DNA from: JAHTBL01 sp038532735
Lineage (GTDB): Bacteria; Pseudomonadota; Alphaproteobacteria; Rhodobacterales; Rhodobacteraceae
NCBI GenBank assembly: GCA_038532735.1
Contig: JBCBAC010000006.1
Coordinates: 62,001 to 126,000 of the forward strand
Direction: 5' to 3'
Length of the DNA: 64,000 nt
The translations under genes and the position numbers were made by a program. The notes under the pieces are model-generated. The model saw only the letters and a list, made by a program, of their open reading frames with translations. It searched no databases and was not told the origin of the DNA. This document shows positions 14,944 through 24,104 of this stretch, piece by piece; the first letter of the stretch is position 1, and each line of letters opens with the position of its first letter.

Positions 14944-17150
14944 TTGTCACTTCCCTGATACAAAGCGCCTCCATGAAACCCGTTATGAGCCCCGCTGACT
15001 TTCTGAAAGCCCCCTTTCCCGACCCCGTCACGGTCGAAGGGGACATGACGACGCCGTCGCGGTTTTTTAACCGCGAACTCAGCTGGGTCGGCTTCAACTG
15101 GCGCGTGCTGGAAGAGGCCGAGAATCCGCGTGTGCCTTTGCTCGAACGGCTGCGGTTTCTGTCGATCTCTGCGACCAATCTGGACGAGTTTTTCACCGTC
15201 CGCGTTGCGGGTCTGCGCGAGCTGGCCAATGCCGGCAACACCACTCCTGCCGCCGATGGTCTGACCCCTGCCGAACAGCTCAAGCTGATCAATGCTGATG
15301 CGCGCGACCTGATGGAGCGGCAGCAAAGCGTCTTCCAGACGATCCGCGCGCAGATGGAAGAGGCGGGCATCACCATCATGGCGCCCGATGCCCTCGACAA
15401 AGATGACAAGACCTTCCTGACCGATCATTTCCTGACGCAGGTGTTCCCGGTTCTGTCCCCTCTTGCGATTGACCCGGCGCACCCGTTTCCCTTTTTGCCC
15501 AATGAAGGCTACTCGCTGGCCCTGCAACTCGAACGCAAGACGGACAAGACGCCGTTGCAAGCGCTCTTGCCGATCCCGCACCAGATTGACCGTTTCGTAA
15601 AACTGCCCGGAGAGGTTGCGCGGTTTCTGCTGCTCGAAGACCTGCTTTTGCTGCATTTCGACAGCCTATTTCCCGGCTATAAACTGAAAGGTCACTGCAC
15701 CTTCCGCGTGCTGCGCGACAGCGACCTTGAGGTAGAGGACGAAGCCGAAGACCTCGTGCGCGAGTTCGAAACCGCGCTCAAACGCCGCCGCCGCGGCGAG
15801 GTCGTGCGTATGAAGCTCTCAGCTGGCGCACCGGAAGCGTTGAAAGCCCTTCTGATGGAAGAGCTGATGGTCTCCGACGAGGAAGTCGTTGAGGTCGACG
15901 GCATGATCGGTGTGTCGGATCTGTCCGAACTGGTGCTCGATGACCGTCCCGATCTGCTCTGGCCGCAATTCACGCCGCGCGTACCCGAACGCATCAGCGA
16001 TCACGAGGGCGATCTGTTCTCGGCCATTCGCCAAAAAGACATGCTGCTGCACCACCCTTATGAGACCTTCGATATGGTGGTGCGTTTCATTCGTCAGGCC
16101 GCGCGGGACCCCAACGTCGTGGCGATCAAGCAAACGCTTTACCGCACGTCCAAGAAATCCCCGATCGTTGAGGCGCTCTGCGAAGCCGCAGAAGATGGCA
16201 AATCCGTCACCGCACTTGTCGAGCTAAAGGCCCGCTTTGACGAGGCCGCCAACATCCGCCAATCGCGCCGTCTGGAACGTGCAGGCGCCCATGTGGTCTA
16301 CGGCTTCATCAACTACAAAACCCACGCCAAGATCAGCACTGTTGTGCGCCGCGAGGGCGACAAGCTGGTGACCTACACCCATTACGGCACGGGCAATTAC
16401 CACCCGATTACTGCGCGCATCTACACCGATATGTCGCTCTTTACCTGTGACCCGGCACTGGGGCGCGATGCGACCAAGGTCTTCAATTACCTCTCTGGCT
16501 ACGCGCAACCTGACGAGTTGGAGAACCTCTCTATCTCGCCGCTTACGCTGAAATCCACCCTGCTGGAACGGATCGCGACTGAGGCCGAGCATGCCCGCAA
16601 CGGCAAACCTGCCGAGATTTGGGCCAAGATGAATTCCCTCATCGAAAGCGACGTGATCGACGCGCTTTATGCGGCCTCGCAGGCGGGCGTGAAGATCAAC
16701 CTCGTGATCCGTGGCATCTGTGGCCTGCGCCCCGGCATCAAGGGCCTCAGCGAGAATATCCGAGTAAAATCAATCGTCGGCCGCTTTCTTGAGCACTCCC
16801 GCATCGTCTGTTTCGGCAACGGCCACGGGCTGCCCTCCAAGAAAGCGCGGGTCTATATCTCGTCCGCCGACTGGATGGGGCGCAACCTGAACCGGCGTGT
16901 TGAGACGCTGGTCGAGATCAACAACCCCACCGTCAAAGCCCAGATCGTGAGCCAGGTCATGGCCGCCAATCTCGCCGATGTCGCACAAAGCTGGGTCATG
17001 GGGGCCGATGGCAGCTTTACACGCGCCGAAATCCCCGACGGCACATTCGCGTTCAACTGCCACCGCTTCTTCATGGAGAACCCGTCGCTTTCGGGTCGCG
17101 GCTCTGCCGGGGCCAGCGATGTGCCCAAACTCACCCATACCGAGGATTGA
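14940..17150 (+). CDS. ppk: Polyphosphate kinase 1
   Basis: Up to 736 residues; reversibly builds polyphosphate from ATP at the membrane. All PPK1 parts are present: the N domain (SRFFNRELSWVGFNWRVLEEA), HPFPFLPNEGYSLAL, the head domain, and the two HKD-like catalytic parts with the phospho-accepting His in YGFINYKTHAKI (about residue 462) and the second in VGRFLEHSRIVCFGNG (about 618). SADWMGRNLNRRVE near the end is a family signature. The first ATG overlaps the hdaA stop; later ATGs (MKPVMS, MTTPSR) are possible true starts because the first 35 residues are not conserved. Ppx follows 49 bp downstream, a classical pairing. Confidence 0.96.
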   Translation: MIVTSLIQSASMKPVMSPADFLKAPFPDPVTVEGDMTTPSRFFNRELSWVGFNWRVLEEAENPRVPLLERLRFLSISATNLDEFFTVRVAGLRELANAGNTTPAADGLTPAEQLKLINADARDLMERQQSVFQTIRAQMEEAGITIMAPDALDKDDKTFLTDHFLTQVFPVLSPLAIDPAHPFPFLPNEGYSLALQLERKTDKTPLQALLPIPHQIDRFVKLPGEVARFLLLEDLLLLHFDSLFPGYKLKGHCTFRVLRDSDLEVEDEAEDLVREFETALKRRRRGEVVRMKLSAGAPEALKALLMEELMVSDEEVVEVDGMIGVSDLSELVLDDRPDLLWPQFTPRVPERISDHEGDLFSAIRQKDMLLHHPYETFDMVVRFIRQAARDPNVVAIKQTLYRTSKKSPIVEALCEAAEDGKSVTALVELKARFDEAANIRQSRRLERAGAHVVYGFINYKTHAKISTVVRREGDKLVTYTHYGTGNYHPITARIYTDMSLFTCDPALGRDATKVFNYLSGYAQPDELENLSISPLTLKSTLLERIATEAEHARNGKPAEIWAKMNSLIESDVIDALYAASQAGVKINLVIRGICGLRPGIKGLSENIRVKSIVGRFLEHSRIVCFGNGHGLPSKKARVYISSADWMGRNLNRRVETLVEINNPTVKAQIVSQVMAANLADVAQSWVMGADGSFTRAEIPDGTFAFNCHRFFMENPSLSGRGSAGASDVPKLTHTED

Positions 17151-17199
17151 CGCGACCCCCTGCCCTGTCGCATCAAAGGGCAGCCGCCCGGGGGACTTT

Positions 17200-18762
17200 A
17201 TGGACGACGCACGCGCCGAGCCATCCGTAGACAACGCTCAAGCCGAAGACTGGGGTCCGTTCGGACGCCCGCTTTTCAATGACCCATCCGCCCGCGCGCT
17301 CAGCCGCGTGGGTGTGGTCGACGTCGGCTCCAACTCGGTCCGCTTGGTCGTGTTTGATGGCGCCGCCCGCTCGCCCGCCTATTTCTACAACGAAAAGATC
17401 ATGTGCGCGCTGGGAGCTGGCCTGTCCGAGACCGGCCACCTAAACCCCGAGGGGCGCGTGCGCGCACTCTCCGCCATCAAGCGCTTTCAACGTCTCGCTG
17501 AAGGCATGGGCATCACGCCCCTGACCGCTGTGGCCACCGCCGCTGTCCGCGAAGCCAGCGACGGCCCCGAGTTTCGCGCCGAGGTCGAGCGAGAAACCGG
17601 CCTACGCCTTTGGGTCATCGACGGCGAAGAAGAGGCGCGCCTCTCTGCCCAAGGGGTCCTGCTCGGCTGGCCCGGCAGCTACGGTCTGGTCTGCGATATC
17701 GGTGGCTCCTCGATGGAGCTTGCGACCCTTTGGGAAGGCCGCGTCGGCAAGCGCGTCACCTCCCCCCTTGGGCCGCTGAAGCTAAAGGATGTCAAAGGCG
17801 GCAAGAAAGGCGTCAAAGCCCATATCAAAGAGGTCATGTACGGCCTCAAAACCGAGATGGACTGGACCGGCCAGCGCCTGTTCCTTGTGGGTGGCTCATG
17901 GCGCGCGATTGCCCGCCTCGACATGGAGCGGCGCGGCTACCCGCTTCACGTCCTCCACGAATACCGCATGACCGCCAAATCCATGCGCGAAACAGTTAAA
18001 TGGATCGCCGATCAGGATCTGGACGAGCTGCGCTCTCGCGTCGGTATTTCATCAGCACGTATGTCGCTGATCCCGCTCGCCTCGCTTGTGTTGAAAGAAC
18101 TGGTCCGCCAGTTCAAACCCCGTGATATTGCGATCTCAAGCTACGGCATCCGCGAAGGGATGCTTTACGAGCAAATGCCCCAACGCCTGCGTGACCGCGA
18201 TCCGCTGATTGAGGCCTGCCGCTTTGCAGAGGCCAAGGATGCCCGCCTCCCCGGCTTTGGCAAGACCCTGCACAACTTCATCAGCCCGCTTTTCCGTGCA
18301 GCAAATCCGCAGCGCAAACGCATCATCAAGGCCGCCTGCCTGCTGCATGATGTCAGCTGGCGCGCCCATCCCGATTACCGCGCCGAGGTCACGTTCGACA
18401 ATGCCACCCGCGCCAATCTGGGCGGCCTGAAACATTCCGAACGTGTGTTTCTTGGCCTCGCCCTGCTGCACCGCTACCGCAACAAGCGCGAAGGCACGCG
18501 GTTTGAAGACCTCTATGATCTGCTGACCGAGAAGGAACAACGCGAAGCGGAAATCCTGGGCAAAGCCATGCGCTTTGGCGCGATGCTCTGGCTCCAACCC
18601 GGCGGTCAGATGGGCGAACTGCGCTGGTTCCCCAAGAAACGGCTGCTGGAACTGGTCCTGACAAAAGACGCCGTTGCGCTTTACGGCGAAGTGGCAGAAG
18701 CGCGGTTCAATTCGCTGGCCGCCTCGCTGGAGGCGGAGACAAAAGTGCGCGTCGCGCGCTAA
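17200..18762 (+). CDS. ppx: Exopolyphosphatase (Ppx/GppA family)
   Basis: 520 residues, the hydrolytic partner of Ppk that trims polyphosphate; GppA-type pppGpp phosphatase activity is possible in this family. The ASKHA nucleotide-fold motifs are visible: phosphate 1 (VGVVDVGSNSVRLVVFDG), ATAAVREASDGPEF, IDGEEEARLSAQGVLLG, phosphate 2 (GLVCDIGGSSMELATLWEG) and ISSYGIREGMLYEQMP. The C-terminal half is an HD-like helical domain (KAACLLHDVSWRAHPDYRAE). ATG 17200 comes soon after GGGGGA; frames open upstream but overlap ppk. It ends 4 nt into the convergent small gene. Confidence 0.95.
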   Translation: MDDARAEPSVDNAQAEDWGPFGRPLFNDPSARALSRVGVVDVGSNSVRLVVFDGAARSPAYFYNEKIMCALGAGLSETGHLNPEGRVRALSAIKRFQRLAEGMGITPLTAVATAAVREASDGPEFRAEVERETGLRLWVIDGEEEARLSAQGVLLGWPGSYGLVCDIGGSSMELATLWEGRVGKRVTSPLGPLKLKDVKGGKKGVKAHIKEVMYGLKTEMDWTGQRLFLVGGSWRAIARLDMERRGYPLHVLHEYRMTAKSMRETVKWIADQDLDELRSRVGISSARMSLIPLASLVLKELVRQFKPRDIAISSYGIREGMLYEQMPQRLRDRDPLIEACRFAEAKDARLPGFGKTLHNFISPLFRAANPQRKRIIKAACLLHDVSWRAHPDYRAEVTFDNATRANLGGLKHSERVFLGLALLHRYRNKREGTRFEDLYDLLTEKEQREAEILGKAMRFGAMLWLQPGGQMGELRWFPKKRLLELVLTKDAVALYGEVAEARFNSLAASLEAETKVRVAR

Positions 18763-19106
18763 ATCTCGATCTCGCCTTCTTCAAGCGGCTCGGGCTTCCG
18801 GCGAATGATGATATCGCCGTTATCCAGCATCTCGGGCGCCTCATAATTGCTGAAATCGTCAACCATTTCGGCCAGGTCCGCCAGCGCGGGGCCCATCTTG
18901 GACATCAGATCGCGAAACTTTGGTTCCAGCTCGCGCGTCATGTCTTCCAGCTGATCCAGCCGCGGCTGCATCTCTTGCATCAAGCCCTCAAAGAGCATCT
19001 GCGCACCGCGCTCCATCAGGCTGAAACCTTCTTCCACATCGCTCTCTTGGGCAGTGGCGGGTGTCAGGGTCAGCGATAGGGCAAGGGCGGCAACGATCTG
19101 TTTCAT
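18759..19106 (-). CDS. Small exported hypothetical protein
   Basis: 115 residues with signal peptide (MKQIVAALALSLTLTPATAQ) and a mature part rich in Glu, Met and Leu (EEGFSLMERGAQMLFEGLMQ, RLDQLEDMTRELEPKFRDL) that should form long amphipathic helices, perhaps a coiled coil, followed by a short strand-like tail (NGDIIIRRKPEPLEEGEIEI). No named family is recognised; proteins of this shape recur in this group of bacteria. It is convergent with ppx (4-nt overlap). Confidence 0.72.
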   Translation of the reverse strand: MKQIVAALALSLTLTPATAQESDVEEGFSLMERGAQMLFEGLMQEMQPRLDQLEDMTRELEPKFRDLMSKMGPALADLAEMVDDFSNYEAPEMLDNGDIIIRRKPEPLEEGEIEI

Positions 19107-19142
19107 AAGGCCAATATAGGCGAAAGTCGCGCGTAGTTTAAG

Positions 19143-20144
19143 TCAAAGCTGCAAATCAAGCGTGACCGGAAAGTGATCCGACGCGGTCAAGAGCGCCTCG
19201 CGCAGTTCCGGCATGTGAAAGCAGCCCGCATCCTCAAACGGATGCCAGATCCGCCAGTTGGGCTGCATCTGGCGCAGCTCGGGCGAGACCATGATGTAAT
19301 CAAGAAGCGCCTGTAAGTATCTGTTTTCATGCGCAAGAAAGAAGCGCGAAGAGGTTGGCACCGCCCCGATCCGCTGTGTCAGGGCCGCACGGGCATGCGG
19401 ATCAAAAAGCGCGCTGTCCCCCTCGCCCAACACGATCTCGACGCTGGAGCGGCCAAAGAGCTTTTCATACTCGTCCAGACCCGGACCATCGTTGAAATCG
19501 CCTAGCACGATCATCGGATCGCCCGCCTCCAGATGCGCGCTCACACGCGCGCGCAACCAGATGCATTGCGCCAGTTGCTTGCGCCGATTGGCAATCGAGA
19601 GGCGCATGACCTCATCGGGCGAACGCGCCCCGTGTGGCGCTTTCGATTTCGCATGCACCCCGATCATCCGGAATGCAAAGCCCGCGGCGGTTTCAACCGC
19701 GACCTCTAGCGGCGGTTTCGAGAAGGACACCACATCCGCCTCTGCGTCGATGTCCAGATCAATGGCAAACTCGGTATTAAACCCAGGCGCCGCAGTACTG
19801 GCTTGCGGATCATGCCGCGCGCTCAGCACGTCAGGATCGTAAAGCAACGTAATCTCTTGCTGCGTGTCATTGGCAAAGCCCATCAAGGCCCGCCGCGCCC
19901 GTAGATCAAACTGGCGCGCAAAACCTTCCAGCGCGCGCACGCCGTCGCGTTGACGACTGGTATCGGGCGCCTCAATCACCATGATCGCATCGGCATCCAT
20001 CGCACGAAACACATGCCCCACGGCCTGCGTTTGCTGCGCCTTGGTCACATCGCGCCGCGATGACCAGCTGCCGCCACCAATCAGCGCCCCGTCATCATCA
20101 AAAAGGCTGTTGAACCATTCCACATTATAGGTCGCGATCCGCAT
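19143..20144 (-). CDS. Endonuclease/exonuclease/phosphatase (EEP) family protein
   Basis: 333 residues with the DNase I-like EEP fold. Motifs: MRIATYNVEWFNSLFDD at the start (metal-binding Asn), IMVIEAPDTS (Glu position), MIGVHAKSK (catalytic His), VLGDFNDGPGLDEYEK (Asp and Asn) and the terminal SDHFPVTLDL (Asp-His). All catalytic positions expected for a metal-dependent phosphoesterase are present; the substrate (nucleic acid, lipid or other) cannot be told. There is no signal peptide. Its ATG overlaps the stop of the TerB-DnaJ gene as TGATG, so the two are translationally coupled. Confidence 0.85.
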   Translation of the reverse strand: MRIATYNVEWFNSLFDDDGALIGGGSWSSRRDVTKAQQTQAVGHVFRAMDADAIMVIEAPDTSRQRDGVRALEGFARQFDLRARRALMGFANDTQQEITLLYDPDVLSARHDPQASTAAPGFNTEFAIDLDIDAEADVVSFSKPPLEVAVETAAGFAFRMIGVHAKSKAPHGARSPDEVMRLSIANRRKQLAQCIWLRARVSAHLEAGDPMIVLGDFNDGPGLDEYEKLFGRSSVEIVLGEGDSALFDPHARAALTQRIGAVPTSSRFFLAHENRYLQALLDYIMVSPELRQMQPNWRIWHPFEDAGCFHMPELREALLTASDHFPVTLDLQL

Positions 20145-20818
20145 CACCCGCCCGAGATCGCCTCCCAAGCGCGATTGATCGCGATCATGCGTTTTTCAGC
20201 CATGCGGATCGCCTCTTCCGGCACACCGCGCGCGATCATGCTGTCGGGATGCGTCTCGCGCACCTTGTCGCGCCACGCTTTGCGGATGTCGGCCATCGGC
20301 GCGTCAGAAGGGACGCCCAGCACCTCGTAAGGATCCGGCTCCGCATCTGGCACAAACCGCGTGCGCACGCCTTTGAAGTCACGCTCCGACATGCCGAAGA
20401 TATCGGCGACCTGTTGCAAGAACTGATCCTCGTTGGGGTGGTATTCGCCATCCGCCATCGCGATGTGAAACAGCCCTTCGATCAGGTCGGTCAGCGTGTC
20501 GATGTCATCCCCAAACATCCGTTTGATGCGCACCGCATAATCCTCGAACCCCGCAACGTCCTGACGCGCAAGGTTAAATACCTTCGCGGCATTCGCCTCT
20601 TCCTCGCGCGGGATGGTGAAGACTTCGCGAAACGCAGTAACCTCGTCGCGGGTCACAAGCCCATCGGCCTTGGCCATCTTGGCCCCCAGCGCGATCACCG
20701 CGATCGCAAAGGCCACGCTACGCTCTGGCGGGCTGCGGAGCGTGTCAAAGACAGCCGCCAACCCCTCGCCCGAGGCGAGGGCCGAAAGCGCGTCACCGAT
20801 GCGGGTCCAAATCGACAT
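20144..20818 (-). CDS. TerB-like plus J-domain protein (DjlA-like)
   Basis: 224 residues: a TerB/DjlA-type helical domain (about 30-150; FAIAVIALGAKMAKADGLVT, FHIAMADGEYHPNEDQFLQ with acidic metal-binding residues) and a C-terminal J domain (PDPYEVLGVPSDAPMADIRKA) with the HPD tripeptide (THPDSMIARG) that stimulates DnaK. E. coli DjlA has an N-terminal membrane helix, which is missing here, so this one should be cytosolic. It is the first gene of a pair with the EEP protein. Confidence 0.88.
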   Translation of the reverse strand: MSIWTRIGDALSALASGEGLAAVFDTLRSPPERSVAFAIAVIALGAKMAKADGLVTRDEVTAFREVFTIPREEEANAAKVFNLARQDVAGFEDYAVRIKRMFGDDIDTLTDLIEGLFHIAMADGEYHPNEDQFLQQVADIFGMSERDFKGVRTRFVPDAEPDPYEVLGVPSDAPMADIRKAWRDKVRETHPDSMIARGVPEEAIRMAEKRMIAINRAWEAISGG

Positions 20819-20860
20819 AAGCGCACATTATCCCCTCACAACGGGGATGTCAGTGCGGCT

Positions 20861-21346
20861 TTAGAGCATTTTCTGCATCAAAACCAAATCGAACCAGCGG
20901 TCAAATTTGTAGCCGACCTCCCGCAGCGTCACGACCTCGGCATAGCCCAGTGCTGCGTGAAACCGCACGCCGGCTCGGTTCTCACCACTGACGCCCGCGA
21001 ACATCGAATGAAAGCCTTGCGCTTTTGCATCTGACTCCAACGCAGCCATCAGCGCGCGGCCTATCCCTTTACCACGTGTTGCGGCGCCCAAGATGATCGA
21101 ATGCTCCGCGGTGCGGGCATAGCCAACCCCGCCGCGGAACTGCCCATAGGTGCCAAAACCCTGAACGCCGCCCTCATCGACAACCAGAAACGCATAACCC
21201 AGCGCTGCTTTCTCGTCGATCATGGCGCAGATGTCGCCGGTCGTCTTTTCGACGGCGTTGAAGGTGATGCCCGTATCCCGGATCACCGGGTTCCAGATGG
21301 CGCAGATCGCCTCCGCATCCTCGGCTGTTGCAGCGCGTATGGTCAT
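20861..21346 (-). CDS. GNAT N-acetyltransferase (phosphinothricin/MnaT-like)
   Basis: 161 residues with the GNAT fold. The N-terminus IRAATAEDAEAICAIWNPVI and ITFNAVEKT fit the Pat/YncA (MnaT) group that acetylates amino-acid-like amines. The acetyl-CoA loop is GAATRGKGIGRALMAAL (R/Q-x-x-G-x-G/A). The C-terminal FHAALGYAEVVTLREVGYKFDRWFDLVLMQK is also typical. The substrate is uncertain. The start overlaps the end of the upstream VOC-like gene by 4 nt (ATGA), so they are co-translated. Confidence 0.88.
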   Translation of the reverse strand: MTIRAATAEDAEAICAIWNPVIRDTGITFNAVEKTTGDICAMIDEKAALGYAFLVVDEGGVQGFGTYGQFRGGVGYARTAEHSIILGAATRGKGIGRALMAALESDAKAQGFHSMFAGVSGENRAGVRFHAALGYAEVVTLREVGYKFDRWFDLVLMQKML

Positions 21347-21957
21347 GTAAGCACGCGAGTGCCGTGCGGCGTTTCAATCTCCGCCGTTAATCGCTTTTCG
21401 GGTCCTTCTGTCAAAGACATACGCGGATCTGCAAAATGCCCCTCAAGTGCTGCACGGACCTCGGCAATCGCCGGATGCGTGATCTCCAGATGGGTCAAGC
21501 GGCAGCCACGATCCGGCAAACGCTTGGCCGGATGCGCGTCCCCCTCCCAAGCGATGACAGCGGGAAACGCCCCGTCGCAGGGCAGCTTGCCATCCGCAGG
21601 CACGGCCATTTGCCAGCGCAAATCCCCGCGCGCGAGCGGGACCGGTTGGCCGATCCCCGCAGGCAAAGCCGCAACGGCGGCATCCATATCCGGGGTCTGC
21701 ACGATCCAATTCGTCAGCCGTGTCGGACCTGAAAACCCATCCATATCGAACCAACGCGGATAGCTGGGCGCGGGGGCGTCTGGGTCAATCGCGATGACCT
21801 CCATATAGGCATCCCCCAGCCCCAAAAGCTGGTTATGGGTGCTGAAATGCGCGTGCTGACCGCCGGGCTCAAGACGCAACCCCAACGCCTCTTCCACCTC
21901 GGCGACACCGTCTTCCAACCGCGTCGTCGTGATGGCGAAATGATCAAAGCTCAGCAT
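21343..21957 (-). CDS. Glyoxalase-like (VOC) domain protein
   Basis: 204 residues of the Glyoxalase_3 type: MLSFDHFAITTTRLEDGVAEVEEALGLRLEPGGQHAHFSTHNQLL, then DAYMEVIAIDPDAPAPSYPRWF. Putative metal-ligating residues of the VOC fold are the His in FDHF, His/Glu in the AHFSTHN and YMEVIAI strands, and the later LTHLEI. The reaction is not assignable. It stands 5 bp after the mutase stop, so it is probably transcribed with scpA, a position where epimerase-like VOC proteins might be expected. It is not the small methylmalonyl-CoA epimerase, which is shorter and has a different layout. Confidence 0.8.
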   Translation of the reverse strand: MLSFDHFAITTTRLEDGVAEVEEALGLRLEPGGQHAHFSTHNQLLGLGDAYMEVIAIDPDAPAPSYPRWFDMDGFSGPTRLTNWIVQTPDMDAAVAALPAGIGQPVPLARGDLRWQMAVPADGKLPCDGAFPAVIAWEGDAHPAKRLPDRGCRLTHLEITHPAIAEVRAALEGHFADPRMSLTEGPEKRLTAEIETPHGTRVLT

Positions 21958-21962
21958 AGCGG

Positions 21963-24104
21963 TCAGCCTCGCGCCTCGCGGATCAGACGCAGAATATCTT
22001 GGGCGGCTTCAGGGATATTCGTGCCGGGCCCAAAGATCGCTTTCACACCGGATTTATACAGGAAATCATAGTCTTGCTGCGGAATGACCCCGCCGCAAAT
22101 GACGATGATATCGCCTGCCCCTGCCGCCTCCAACGCCGCCACCAGCTTGGGCGCCAAAGTCTTGTGACCCGCCGCTTGAGAGCTGATGCCGATCACGTGC
22201 ACATCATTGTCAACCGCATCCTGCGCGGCTTCATCCGGGGTCTGGAACAACGGCCCCACATCCACGTCAAAGCCGATATCGGCAAAGGCGGTGGCGATCA
22301 CTTTCGCGCCGCGATCATGCCCGTCCTGCCCCATTTTGACGACAAGCATCCGCGGGCGACGGCCCTCGTCTTCGGCGAAATCCTCAACCGATTTTTGGAT
22401 CGCGGCGAAACCTTCGTCACCCTCATAGGCCGCGCCATAAACTCCGGCGAGCGTCTTCACTTCGGCGCGGTGACGGCCGAACACTTTTTCCATGGCCATG
22501 CTGATCTCTCCCACCGATGCCCGTGCGCGCGCGGCCTCGACCGCGGCTTCCAACAGATTGCCGCCTTCCGCGGCGCGACGTTCCACTTCTGCCAAAGCGG
22601 CATCGCAAGCCGCCTGATCACGCTCTGCACGGATCCGCTCCAACCGGGCCACCTGACCTTCGCGCACCTTGGCGTTGTCGATATCCAGGATGTCGATCTC
22701 GTCTTCCTGCTCCAACCGGTACTTGTTGACGCCAACGATCACGTCCTCGCCCCGGTCGATCAGCGCCTGACGACGCGCCGCCGATTCCTCGATCCGCAGC
22801 TTCGGCATGCCGGAGTTCACCGCTTTCGTCATGCCGCCCATCTCTTCGACTTCCTCGATCAGCTTCCAGGCTTCCTCGGCCAGCTCATGGGTCAGGCTTT
22901 CGACATAATAGCTGCCCGCAAGCGGATCGACGACATTGGTAACGCCGGTTTCTTCCTGCAATATCAACTGGGTGTTGCGGGCGATACGGGCGGAGAATTC
23001 GGTCGGCAGCGCAATCGCCTCATCCAGCGCATTGGTGTGCAGCGATTGCGTGCCCCCCAGCGCGGCGGCCATCGCTTCGTAAGCGGTGCGCACCACGTTG
23101 TTATAGGGGTCTTGCTCTTGCAAGCTCACACCAGAAGTCTGGCAATGCGTGCGCAACATCATGGAGCGTTCGTTCTTCGGCTCAAACTCCGACATGATGC
23201 GGTGCCACAATAGCCGTGCGGCGCGCAGCTTGGCCGCCTCCATGAAGAAGTTCATGCCGATCGCGAAGAAGAACGACAGCCGACCCGCGAACTTGTCGAC
23301 ATCCATGCCCCGGTCGATCGCCGCGCGCACATATTCGCGCCCGTCGGCCAGCGTATAGGCCAGCTCCTGCACAAGGTTCGCGCCAGCTTCCTGCATGTGG
23401 TAGCCCGAGATCGAGATCGAGTTGAACTTGGGCATCTCGTTCGAGGTATACTCAATGATATCTGCGATGATCCGCATCGACGGCTCGGGCGGGTAAACAT
23501 ATGTGTTGCGGACCATGAATTCCTTCAGAATGTCGTTCTGAATGGTGCCTGCCAGCACGCTGCGGTCATGGCCCTGCTCTTCCCCGGTCACGATGAAATT
23601 CGCAAGGATCGGGATCACCGCCCCGTTCATCGTCATCGAGACAGAGACCTTGTCCAGTGGGATGCCGTCAAAGAGGATCTTCATATCCTCCACACTGTCG
23701 ATGGCCACGCCGGCCTTGCCGACATCGCCCTCCACCCGTGGGTGGTCGCTGTCATAGCCGCGATGCGTGGCCAGATCGAACGCGACCGAGACACCCTGCT
23801 GACCCGCCGCCAGCGCCTTGCGGTAAAACGCATTGCTTTCCTCAGCCGTGGAAAAGCCCGCATATTGCCGGATCGTCCAGGGGCGGCCTGCATACATCGT
23901 GGCTTTCACACCGCGCGTAAAAGGCGCCTGCCCGGGCAGAGAGCCCAGATGCCCCGCGCGCTCCAGATCGTCGGCCGTATAGACCGGCTTGACCTTGATG
24001 CCTTCCAGCGTGTCCCAGGTCAGGTCCTCTACAGGACGCCCGCGAAGCTCCTTTTCGGCAATCTCAGCCCACTTGGCGTCTGGCTTTGCTGTCTTGTCCG
24101 TCAT
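21963..24104 (-). CDS. scpA: Methylmalonyl-CoA mutase, single-chain
   Basis: 713-residue adenosylcobalamin enzyme interconverting (R)-methylmalonyl-CoA and succinyl-CoA, the last step of propionyl-CoA assimilation. The TIM-barrel catalytic part is at about 1-560 (MYAGRPWTIRQYAGFSTAEESNAFYR, FDLATHRGYDSDHPRVEGDVG, SISGYHMQEAGANLVQELA, QSLHTNALDEAIALPTEFSARIARNTQ). The C-terminal B12 domain shows the base-off ligand motif GQDGHDRGAKVIA (D-x-H-x-x-G), ISSQAAGHKTL and ICGGVIPQQDYDFL. ATG 24104 has a GAGGACAAAT site inside the preceding sulfotransferase gene, which it overlaps by 41 nt. Confidence 0.96.
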   Translation of the reverse strand: MTDKTAKPDAKWAEIAEKELRGRPVEDLTWDTLEGIKVKPVYTADDLERAGHLGSLPGQAPFTRGVKATMYAGRPWTIRQYAGFSTAEESNAFYRKALAAGQQGVSVAFDLATHRGYDSDHPRVEGDVGKAGVAIDSVEDMKILFDGIPLDKVSVSMTMNGAVIPILANFIVTGEEQGHDRSVLAGTIQNDILKEFMVRNTYVYPPEPSMRIIADIIEYTSNEMPKFNSISISGYHMQEAGANLVQELAYTLADGREYVRAAIDRGMDVDKFAGRLSFFFAIGMNFFMEAAKLRAARLLWHRIMSEFEPKNERSMMLRTHCQTSGVSLQEQDPYNNVVRTAYEAMAAALGGTQSLHTNALDEAIALPTEFSARIARNTQLILQEETGVTNVVDPLAGSYYVESLTHELAEEAWKLIEEVEEMGGMTKAVNSGMPKLRIEESAARRQALIDRGEDVIVGVNKYRLEQEDEIDILDIDNAKVREGQVARLERIRAERDQAACDAALAEVERRAAEGGNLLEAAVEAARARASVGEISMAMEKVFGRHRAEVKTLAGVYGAAYEGDEGFAAIQKSVEDFAEDEGRRPRMLVVKMGQDGHDRGAKVIATAFADIGFDVDVGPLFQTPDEAAQDAVDNDVHVIGISSQAAGHKTLAPKLVAALEAAGAGDIIVICGGVIPQQDYDFLYKSGVKAIFGPGTNIPEAAQDILRLIREARG

